From: Candidatus Avimonoglobus intestinipullorum
Lineage (GTDB): Bacteria > Bacillota > Clostridia > UBA1381
Direction: 5' to 3'
Assembly: GCA_018714645.1 (NCBI GenBank)
Contig: DVND01000206.1
Span: 1-7,461 of the forward strand
Length of the DNA stretch: 7,461 bases
The notes under the pieces were generated by a model. That model made no database searches and was not told the DNA's origin. It saw only the letters and a list, made by a program, of their open reading frames with translations. Both the position numbers and the translations under genes were made by a program. Shown here piece after piece: positions 1 through 6,215 of this stretch. Position 1 is the stretch's first letter. Each line of letters starts with the position of its first letter.

Positions 1-95
1 ACGGCAACCATCGCAAAAACCAACAGCAAGATGACGAAGATATCTACAATATTTACCTTTTCAAACAAACGCCCTTTTTTGTCAATTAATTTCAT
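1..95 (-). CDS. DUF4330-type membrane protein, copy 2 (partial, runs off left edge)
   Basis: The first 31 codons of a second gene are present: MKLIDKKGRLFEKVNIVD followed by a hydrophobic helix (FVILLLVFAMVAV). Of the first 20 residues, 13 match copy 1, including MKLID, the KG and LF pairs and NIVD, so this is a tandem paralogue. Two adjacent ATGs exist: 98-96 overlaps the copy 1 stop as ATGA, and 95-93 follows directly. GAGGAGG (109-103) is 7 nt from the second and 4 nt from the first, so 95 is preferred. No stop occurs before the window edge. The gene continues beyond position 1, so the size of its soluble domain cannot be seen. Confidence 0.8.
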   Translation of the reverse strand, partial: MKLIDKKGRLFEKVNIVDIFVILLLVFAMVA

Positions 96-562
96 CATTC
101 CGCCTCCTCAATTTTGTCGACTGAAAGCACATATCCGCTTCCTGTAAAATGCTTCGCCTTCAGGCTCAAAAGCGTCCCCACCTGCACGCTCTCCTTCGCG
201 GGCACCTCCAGGACAACGGTCGCGTCGAACCGTTCGGGGACATCCACATTTTGGACGCTGCCGTCAATCTGTGAAACCGTGTATTCCTTTGCAGGTTTAT
301 AACTGACAGCCTTCACAGTCCCAAAAGGCACGTTATTTACCTTTTCAATGACCTCGTCGCCAATTTTAATGTTTTTGCAAAAGCTTTCCCGTTTCTTTGT
401 GATTTCCATCGTCACCGTCTGCATTTCTTCAGCCGGCGGCTCGATTTTCGCATTCAAAAGCTTATAGCCCACGGCAATTACAACAACTGCAAATACAATA
501 ATCAATAAATCTACAATGTTAATAATCCCGAACAGCTTTCCTTTTCCATCAATCAATTTCAT
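95..562 (-). CDS. DUF4330-type single-pass membrane protein, copy 1
   Basis: A 155-residue protein: a short N-terminal segment ending in INIVD (14-18), one hydrophobic helix (about 17-35), and a soluble domain of about 120 residues rich in beta-prone segments, predicted outside the membrane. The N-terminus MKLIDGKGKLFGIINIVDLL resembles the DUF4330 signature as I remember it; no function is known to me. Phrases such as IGDEVIEKVNNVPFGTV (67-83) recall beta-barrel or sandwich domains, but this is weak. Start choice: the frame opens at an ATG at 580 (MKGRCW prefix), but that codon has no ribosome site, whereas AGGAAG (575-570) is 7 nt from the ATG at 562, and the paralogue next door starts at the same MKLID residues. 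It overlaps the glycosyltransferase upstream by 14 nt and the paralogue downstream. Context suggests an accessory role in glycan assembly, for example scaffold or chain-length partner; that is speculation. Confidence 0.8.
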   Translation of the reverse strand: MKLIDGKGKLFGIINIVDLLIIVFAVVVIAVGYKLLNAKIEPPAEEMQTVTMEITKKRESFCKNIKIGDEVIEKVNNVPFGTVKAVSYKPAKEYTVSQIDGSVQNVDVPERFDATVVLEVPAKESVQVGTLLSLKAKHFTGSGYVLSVDKIEEAE

Positions 563-1670
563 CCAACATCTTCCTTTCATCCATGAATTCGGAATACACT
601 TGCCCGATCTTTTCCGCCATTTCTTTTACACTGAACCGTTCCCGCGCAATCCTCCTGCCCTCGGTTCCATAGAGCGCACGTTTCCGCGCATTCTGCGCCA
701 GGTCAATCATCGCCAGAGACAGGTTCACCGCGTCATTATTCGGCACTACCAATCCGTTTTTCCCATGCTCCACAACCTCCCGCGTTCCACCGGAATCCGT
801 AGTAATACATGGTTTTCCAAGGCTCATGCCCTCAATCAGCGCGATACACAGCGCTTCCCGCACCGAGGTGTTCACATGGATGTCAATGACGTTCATAACG
901 TCGTTCACATCCTGTATATATCCGGTAAAAATCACCCGGTCTTTCAGCTCCGGTATGTCATTTACCGTTTTTTTCAACTCCATTTCCAAGCTTCCCGTAC
1001 CGACAACCATAAACTTGATATGCGGGTTCACCAGGCTTGCAAACCGCGCCGCCTCCAAAAACAGCATATGGTTTTTCACCGGCTCCAGCCGGGCCACGAT
1101 CCCAATGACGATATCTCGTTCCCCCAAGCCATACAACCGGCGGGCAGCAGCTTTCTGTTCCGCATTCAATTCCCGCAGCGGGCGGATGCCGTTGTATATC
1201 ACCCGCACTTTATCAGGCTTGATCCCATCCGCAATCAAATTTTCCGAGACCGCTTCCGAAACCGCAATGACAATGTCGCTCAAGCTGTTGTTGATGATCC
1301 TGTAAATCCCCCGCATGGGGAACTTACGCGGTTCTTCAATACAATGGCGCGTATTGACAATATGCACACCCTTCATCCTCCCGGCAATCCTTGCAGAAAT
1401 ACAGGCATGGGTATGGATGATATCAGGCTGTTCCCGCTCAATTACTTTTTTAAATTCCGCAATCCCGCCGGGTGAAAAAGACCGATCCGCAATCCCCGGC
1501 AATTCTATAACGCCGCAGCCCAGCTGCGTCACCATCGGCGTAAGCCGGGATTTTTCCGGAAGCACCGTCACCATATCGATACGCTCCCTGTCATAAGCCC
1601 CCAGATAATTCAAAAGCCAAATCCCGGCGCCGCCCACATTGGTATCCGTTAAAATTTGCATCACCTTCAT
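549..1670 (-). CDS. Family 4 glycosyltransferase (canonical GT-B)
   Basis: A 373-residue, probably membrane-associated cytoplasmic glycosyltransferase that adds a sugar to a lipid-linked glycan using a nucleotide-sugar donor with retention of configuration. Domain 1 shows NVGGAGIWLLNYL (11-23), DIIHTHACISARIAG (83-97) and IAVSEAVSENL (135-145). Domain 2 shows VARLEPVKNH (192-201, with K199 in the donor-phosphate position), MVVGTGSLE (221-229) and REALCIALIEGMSLGKP (271-287), which contains the intact EX7E motif (E272, E280). SGGTREVVEHGKNGL (293-307) completes the donor site. The ATG at 1670 overlaps the preceding TGA as ATGA, with GGGTGG about 4 nt upstream; a second ATG at 1661 is possible. 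The 3' end overlaps the DUF4330 gene by 14 nt. It is equal in length to the first glycosyltransferase but clearly a different subfamily, so the two probably make different linkages. Donor and acceptor are unknown. Confidence 0.88.
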   Translation of the reverse strand: MKVMQILTDTNVGGAGIWLLNYLGAYDRERIDMVTVLPEKSRLTPMVTQLGCGVIELPGIADRSFSPGGIAEFKKVIEREQPDIIHTHACISARIAGRMKGVHIVNTRHCIEEPRKFPMRGIYRIINNSLSDIVIAVSEAVSENLIADGIKPDKVRVIYNGIRPLRELNAEQKAAARRLYGLGERDIVIGIVARLEPVKNHMLFLEAARFASLVNPHIKFMVVGTGSLEMELKKTVNDIPELKDRVIFTGYIQDVNDVMNVIDIHVNTSVREALCIALIEGMSLGKPCITTDSGGTREVVEHGKNGLVVPNNDAVNLSLAMIDLAQNARKRALYGTEGRRIARERFSVKEMAEKIGQVYSEFMDERKMLDEID

Positions 1671-3550
1671 AATACCACCCGGTCTTTCCCATTGGAGATG
1701 TTGACGCCGCTCTGTAAAATCCCCATATAGATCCAGAACAGCAGCACCATGCGGTAATTATACCACAGGTTTTCCGCCATCCCCTGAAACAGGTATCCCA
1801 AAAGCGCGCCCGCCATCGCCAGCGTCACAAAACGGATGAGCGATTTCTTTTCCCGCACGGCCGCAATCTGTTTATACGCAGTTAAAATCAGCGCAAGGAA
1901 GGTCAAAAGTCCCAGAACACCCATCTCAACGACCCATTCAATATAAAAATTGTGCGCATGCAACGCAAATCCGGCGCCATTAAGCGCATAGGCGGGATAA
2001 ATCTTCTCAAAGGCGGAAAAGCCGATCCCGATCCCGCTCATCCAATAATCCCGCGCCATCCGCAGCGAGGCGACCCAGACGGATACCCGGTAGGCCGTGG
2101 AGGAATCCTCCATGTTCCCAATGCTCGTCAAACGCTCCAGAATGCTGGCCGGAAGCACAGACGGCATCAGCAACAGCCCAATCAGGCAAATGATGAGCCA
2201 ACGCCTGTCCCGCAGCAGCACAAAGAATACCAGAGACAGCACCGCGCCGACCCACGCCCCGCGCGACCAGGTATACAATAGGCACGCAAACATACAGAGA
2301 TTGACAATTGTGTAAACAATTTTCTTTCCGGATCCCTTGCTTTGCAAAAGCATCGCAAAGGCCACCGGGATCATCAAAATCAAATACTGCCCCAACACGT
2401 TGGGGTTATCAAAGGTACTGTAAACACGGACTATGATATCCTCAAACATCTGCGTGTCCACCCAGCTTTGCGCGGTATCCACCCCGGCAAAATTCTGGTA
2501 AATCCCATAAAGCGACACCAACGCGCCGCATAGAACGAACAGCACCAATAACATATTCCAGGCCGAACGCGTCTTTATGGTGTTCACAATTAGCATATAG
2601 GAAAAGGTAAACATCACATATACCAATACAATCGGGATGCTGCTCATCATATCCACGCTGGTAAAGCCGGACAGCACCACCAGCGCCAGGAACGCGAAAA
2701 TCAGCATACTGAACGGCGTCACTACATATTCCATATCCTTGTTTGTAGCCATCCGGATCACAAAGGAGACAACCGTAACCCCTATCAGCGCAACCATCAC
2801 CATTGTCGGCATGATCGGCGCCAGCATCACCGTTAAAAACACACCGATTTCCGTTTTCCACAAAATCAGCAGGATCCCAGATGCCGCTGCAAAGCTCAGC
2901 AACGCGGCAATTGGATTGAAATACCCCATGAATATACCCAGCAGCAGCATCAGCACGATATCAAAGGGCATGCATTTCAAATGGTATACCGGCACCTCCG
3001 CATCGAAGTCCTCCGCACTGTAACAGGTGAACAAACGGCCGGCCCATTTTGCTATAATGCTGCCCCGGAACAAATCCGTCAGGCTGCAATTGATAAACAG
3101 CAAAACAATCCCGACTGCCGCACCGCCGCAGGCTATATAACGGTCCAGCCGGCCCATTTTCCCAAACAAATACACGCTCACTGCATATCCCGCCATGAGA
3201 CACAATAGCAGGACGCCGTAATCCCGCAAGGATACCTTGAGAAAATTTTCAAAAAATCCGCGCCCAATGCTCTTTTCCCGGATAGCGCACACACGGTCTC
3301 CCGCCGCATTTCCGATTTTTTTCAAAAGCTTGACCGGCAGCATCACAAATTGATAGGTTTTACTGGCGCGCCAGTAATTCCCTTCCATAAAATGGTTCCG
3401 AAACGTATTGATAAACGCGCTGTGATCGGCATACCGAACAAAAAAATTACAAATTTTATCAATCCCTTTTTCGATGCCGCTGTTATTATAGCATTCCGCA
3501 ATCCAGCGGAACACCACGGCAAAAAAGTGGATTATCACACTATTTTTCAA
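1667..3550 (-). CDS. O-antigen ligase/polymerase-like membrane protein (Wzy_C/WaaL family)
   Basis: A 627-residue polytopic membrane protein. The family joins lipid-linked glycans outside the cytoplasm, either polymerising repeat units (Wzy, TuaE-like) or transferring them to an acceptor (WaaL, PglL-like). Diagnostic blocks lie in the C-terminal half: STFDNPNVLGQYL (378-390), YTWSRGAWVGAVLS (426-439, the Wzy_C hallmark) and HAHNFYIEWVVEMGVLGL (531-548), which closes a large external loop of about residues 467-540. R430 and H531/H533 are candidates for the Arg and His needed for catalysis in this family. I count roughly 13-15 hydrophobic segments between 112 and 613. The first ~110 residues are mostly non-membrane, with amphipathic, aromatic and basic stretches, and the total is longer than the 400-500 residues usual for WaaL/Wzy. 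Its stop overlaps the next gene's start as ATGA. Ligase versus polymerase cannot be decided from sequence alone. Confidence 0.85.
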   Translation of the reverse strand: MKNSVIIHFFAVVFRWIAECYNNSGIEKGIDKICNFFVRYADHSAFINTFRNHFMEGNYWRASKTYQFVMLPVKLLKKIGNAAGDRVCAIREKSIGRGFFENFLKVSLRDYGVLLLCLMAGYAVSVYLFGKMGRLDRYIACGGAAVGIVLLFINCSLTDLFRGSIIAKWAGRLFTCYSAEDFDAEVPVYHLKCMPFDIVLMLLLGIFMGYFNPIAALLSFAAASGILLILWKTEIGVFLTVMLAPIMPTMVMVALIGVTVVSFVIRMATNKDMEYVVTPFSMLIFAFLALVVLSGFTSVDMMSSIPIVLVYVMFTFSYMLIVNTIKTRSAWNMLLVLFVLCGALVSLYGIYQNFAGVDTAQSWVDTQMFEDIIVRVYSTFDNPNVLGQYLILMIPVAFAMLLQSKGSGKKIVYTIVNLCMFACLLYTWSRGAWVGAVLSLVFFVLLRDRRWLIICLIGLLLMPSVLPASILERLTSIGNMEDSSTAYRVSVWVASLRMARDYWMSGIGIGFSAFEKIYPAYALNGAGFALHAHNFYIEWVVEMGVLGLLTFLALILTAYKQIAAVREKKSLIRFVTLAMAGALLGYLFQGMAENLWYNYRMVLLFWIYMGILQSGVNISNGKDRVVL

Positions 3551-5087
3551 GCTTTGCGCCTCCCTTGAAGATTTTTCGTATCTCGTCCACGCCGATCAGA
3601 TAGCTGATCGCAAAATAGACGCCCGCACCGACAACCCCGCAGCTGCCGACAGTCAGAAGGTTCCCCGCCAATCCATCAGGCACTGCGGTTTTTAAAACCG
3701 TATACAACAAGACCACAACCGCCGCCATCAGCAATGTCGCACAAACGGTTTTCCCCATGCTGACCCAATCGCTTCTTTCAAAAATCCGGCCTTTATAGTT
3801 CCGAAGGCAGATATAGTTTAACACCGCATTCACAGACGACCCGGCAGCCGTTGCCAGCGCCAGCCCGCCCACGCCCCAGATTTTGGAAAACCCGTAGGCG
3901 CAAAGGATATTTACGGCCATGCTCGCCACTGCGTTTATCATCGGCGTTTTGGAATTATGCATGGAAAAGAACACCTTGGACAAAATTTCATTGATGGAAA
4001 ACCCGATCATCCCCACCGAATAACAGGACAGGGCAAGCCCCGTCAGCTCCGCATCCTGCGCTGTAAAATTGCCGCGCTCATAAATGATGCTGATGACAGG
4101 CTTCCCGAGAATGATAAAGCCCGCCATTAATGGTAAAATCACAATCATAATCGCCTTGAGCGAGGTGACCGTCAGGCTGTCGGACTCCTGCCTGTTGTCC
4201 GACGCATTTGCCCGGGACAGCTTGGGAAAAATCAAGTTCGTCACCACAAAGGAAAATACGCCGACCACTACCACATACAGCCGGTTCGCGTATTCCAGCA
4301 TCGCCACCGCCCCGTCCATGCCGGATGCGATCCGCGTATTGACGATGGAATAGAGCGGCTGCACCCAGGTGCTGACCAGCATCGGCCCCGCCAGCAGCAG
4401 CGCCTCCTTAATATATGCATCTTTCAGCTTTAGAGACGGGCGGAATTTGAAACCAATTTTTTTCAGCGACGGGATCTGGATAAACACCTGCAAGCTCCAG
4501 GAAATCAACATCGCATACGCCAATCCATGGACGCCAAATTTTTTCCCGAACAGGGGGAAATACAAAATCACCGCCACATTGGATACCAGGCTCATAACCG
4601 CCGGGATGTTAAACTCCCCAAAAGACTGCAATATTCCCACAAACGAAAACGCCAGCCCCGTAAAAATAATCATTGGGAACATAATGCTGGACAGCGTGCT
4701 TGCCAGCATATGGGTCTGGGCGTCAAAATCCGGCGCCAGGAACCCGATCAGCTGATCCGAAAACAATATCCCGAAAACTGTAATCAAAACTGTAACAGAC
4801 AACACCATGCCGATAAACTTATTGGCAAAGGCCATGGCTTCCGCTTTATCCCTCTGTTCCAAAATACTGTTGAACACAGGGATAAAAGATGCGGAAATCA
4901 CACCGCCGATGACAATGTCGAACAGCATCGTCGGCAGCTTGGTCGCCGTCACGTAGGCCTGGCCTTCCATCCCCGTGGCAAAATAGGCGGCGATCAGCAT
5001 CTCCCGCACCAGCCCGCAAATTTTGGCCAGCAGTGTCGCAATCGCCATAAAGCCGGCTGTCCTTAACAACTTTTCCGTACTGCTCAA
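3540..5087 (-). CDS. murJ: MurJ/MviN-type lipid-linked glycan flippase
   Basis: A 515-residue polytopic membrane protein of the MOP superfamily. MurJ moves lipid II from the inner to the outer face of the membrane; relatives in the same superfamily (Wzx) flip lipid-linked polysaccharide units. The N-terminus is typical: AKICGLVRE (21-29), TKLPTMLFDIVIGGVIS (49-65) and SFIPVF (67-72). Further blocks are YANRLY (266-271), IYERGNFTAQD (335-345) and FFSMHNSKTPM (373-383). About 14 hydrophobic segments fit the family, as does the length. R28 and R269 match arginines known to matter in E. coli MurJ (R24, R270), by memory-based alignment; K22 stands where R18 would be. Translation begins at TTG, 3 nt after csaB. 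It overlaps the next gene by 11 nt. The operon context (CsaB, glycosyltransferases, Wzy/WaaL-like protein) leaves open whether its cargo is lipid II or the operon's own lipid-linked glycan. Confidence 0.9.
   Translation of the reverse strand: MSSTEKLLRTAGFMAIATLLAKICGLVREMLIAAYFATGMEGQAYVTATKLPTMLFDIVIGGVISASFIPVFNSILEQRDKAEAMAFANKFIGMVLSVTVLITVFGILFSDQLIGFLAPDFDAQTHMLASTLSSIMFPMIIFTGLAFSFVGILQSFGEFNIPAVMSLVSNVAVILYFPLFGKKFGVHGLAYAMLISWSLQVFIQIPSLKKIGFKFRPSLKLKDAYIKEALLLAGPMLVSTWVQPLYSIVNTRIASGMDGAVAMLEYANRLYVVVVGVFSFVVTNLIFPKLSRANASDNRQESDSLTVTSLKAIMIVILPLMAGFIILGKPVISIIYERGNFTAQDAELTGLALSCYSVGMIGFSINEILSKVFFSMHNSKTPMINAVASMAVNILCAYGFSKIWGVGGLALATAAGSSVNAVLNYICLRNYKGRIFERSDWVSMGKTVCATLLMAAVVVLLYTVLKTAVPDGLAGNLLTVGSCGVVGAGVYFAISYLIGVDEIRKIFKGGAKLEK
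3551..3566 (-). promoter_or_regulatory. Strong ribosome-binding site for the TTG-started ligase/polymerase gene
   Basis: AAGGGAGG (3566-3559) sits inside the end of murJ, 8 nt before the TTG at 3550. Its strength and spacing make TTG the preferred start although the codon is weak. The next in-frame Met is residue 55. The TTG lies within the murJ tail CTTGAAAAATAG, so the two genes overlap by 11 nt and are probably translated in a coupled way. Confidence 0.8.
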
Positions 5088-5103
5088 CTGCTAACACTCC
5101 TCC
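5088..5103 (-). promoter_or_regulatory. Ribosome-binding site that sets the TTG start of murJ
   Basis: GGAGGAG (5103-5097) lies within the last codons of csaB, 9 nt before the TTG at 5087. No ATG is in frame until codon 14, which falls within the first membrane helix, so this site and the family's conserved N-terminus fix TTG as the start. The csaB stop (TAG, 5093-5091) sits between the site and the start, a layout that favours translational coupling. Confidence 0.8.
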
Positions 5104-6185
5104 AATAAATCTATGGCGTATTTTGCATTTTCCTCTGCCTTTTGCTTCAGAACCTGCAGCTGCGCCTCTAAATCTGCAACCGTCTGCTCATAGTGCTCCA
5201 TGCAATCATCCATATATCCCTTTAATGCGTCAAACGCCAATGTATCCACCTGCAAATACCGATGCTGCTGCATGTATTCCATAAACCCCGCAACTTTGGG
5301 GTCATATACCAGCCCAATCACCGGCACCTTTTTGGTCACCGCGTAAATCAAGCTGTGCAGACGCATCCCGATGCATAAGTCCATTTCCCCAATCACCGCC
5401 AGCATCCCGGAAATGTCCGCATCAGGCAGGACAATTTTGGACGCCGTCTCCATTTTTTCTTGAATCCGCTTTGATATGGCATAATCGCTTTTTTCCTGCA
5501 TCGGCAGAAATACGGTATAAAACCCAAATTGACGCGCTGCATAATCAGCCGCCCGCGCAATGGTATCCTCAAAAGCCGCGCCCAGATTCTTCCAAGGCCG
5601 CACCGATATACAAAGCAGCCGTTTCTCTTTCGGGACGCCCAGCTTCTCCAAAATCCCGCGCCCCACTTCCCGCGGCGCTGACTCCAGGTTAAACGCCGGG
5701 TCTGCCGTTAAAATGATTTTCGGCTTCGTAACGCCGATCCGTTTCAATTCGTCAAAGGACATTTGATCCCGCAGCGTGATCACGTCCACTTTATTCAACA
5801 CATCCCTTGTATGCTTGACATTCTCATCCTTCAGCGGCCCGATCCCGTTGGAATAGAGCATCACCCTGCGCCCAAACAGCTTTGCACAGGAGATGATAGA
5901 CAGATAATACAGCAGCGATTTTGTACTTGTCCCATCCTGCACCAGCGTCCCGCCGCCGGAAATCAGCATATCGCAGCGCAGCAGCGCAGAAAGGACTGCA
6001 AAAAGATTCATACGGTTGATGGATTCCACGCCGTACAGCCGCGTCGTCTCCTTTGGATTCCGCGACAAGACAACAATCCGCACATCGTTCTTATATTTCT
6101 TCAAATCCTGCGTAATGGATTTCAATAAAGCATCGTCGCCGCTGTTTTTAAAGCCGTAATAGCCCGAAATTAGGATTTTTTTCAT
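5091..6185 (-). CDS. csaB: Polysaccharide pyruvyl transferase CsaB
   Basis: A 364-residue cytoplasmic enzyme expected to transfer pyruvate from phosphoenolpyruvate to a sugar (often ManNAc) of a cell-wall polysaccharide as a ketal. In characterised CsaB systems this ketal is the group that SLH-domain proteins bind. Family signatures run in order: GYYGFKNSGDDALL at 8-21 (the N-terminal glycine-rich loop), SGGGTLVQDGTS (76-87), SNGIGPL (112-118), TLRDQMSFDEL (137-147), TADPAF (160-165), ISVRPWK (193-199) and GMRLHSLIYA (273-282) followed by GLVYDPKV (291-298). R275 and H277 of the last block correspond to the conserved catalytic/PEP-site region of pyruvyl transferases. The C-terminus (about 325-358) looks helical, possibly coiled coil. 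The ATG at 6185 has AAAGGA about 9 nt upstream. Length is normal for the S-layer CsaB subfamily. It sits second in the operon, 3 nt before murJ. That it anchors SLH proteins here is inferred. Confidence 0.92.
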   Translation of the reverse strand: MKKILISGYYGFKNSGDDALLKSITQDLKKYKNDVRIVVLSRNPKETTRLYGVESINRMNLFAVLSALLRCDMLISGGGTLVQDGTSTKSLLYYLSIISCAKLFGRRVMLYSNGIGPLKDENVKHTRDVLNKVDVITLRDQMSFDELKRIGVTKPKIILTADPAFNLESAPREVGRGILEKLGVPKEKRLLCISVRPWKNLGAAFEDTIARAADYAARQFGFYTVFLPMQEKSDYAISKRIQEKMETASKIVLPDADISGMLAVIGEMDLCIGMRLHSLIYAVTKKVPVIGLVYDPKVAGFMEYMQQHRYLQVDTLAFDALKGYMDDCMEHYEQTVADLEAQLQVLKQKAEENAKYAIDLLEEC

Positions 6186-6215
6186 GGCTTTCGTTCCTTT
6201 CTGTTGGACTTCCCG

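Noticed and set aside
563..580. ATG at 580 as the start of the first DUF4330 protein
   Set aside because: There is no Shine-Dalgarno sequence before it. The ATG at 562 has one at 7-nt spacing, and the tandem paralogue begins at the equivalent MKLID position.
516..1475. Long rightward open frame (319 codons) opposite the second glycosyltransferase
   Set aside because: It lies wholly antisense to a well-supported GT4 gene and the start of the DUF4330 gene. Its translation is rich in His, Arg, Pro and Phe with no family motif, and no promoter or ribosome site supports it.
2301..2330. Rightward TTGACA at 2301 as an antisense promoter
   Set aside because: No -10-like hexamer occurs at 16-18 nt; the sequence there is CTTTCC-like. 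It is a chance match inside the membrane-protein gene.
2442..2861. Leftward open frame (139 codons) in another frame inside the ligase/polymerase gene
   Set aside because: It is fully nested in a membrane-protein gene and its Asp/Gly/Cys-rich translation reflects reading the hydrophobic codons out of frame. It is not evidence of a frameshift, since the main frame runs intact through the family motifs.
4527..5066. Rightward open frame (179 codons) opposite the murJ 5' half
   Set aside because: It is antisense to strongly conserved MurJ sequence, and its His/Arg/Gln-rich composition is typical of a shadow frame.
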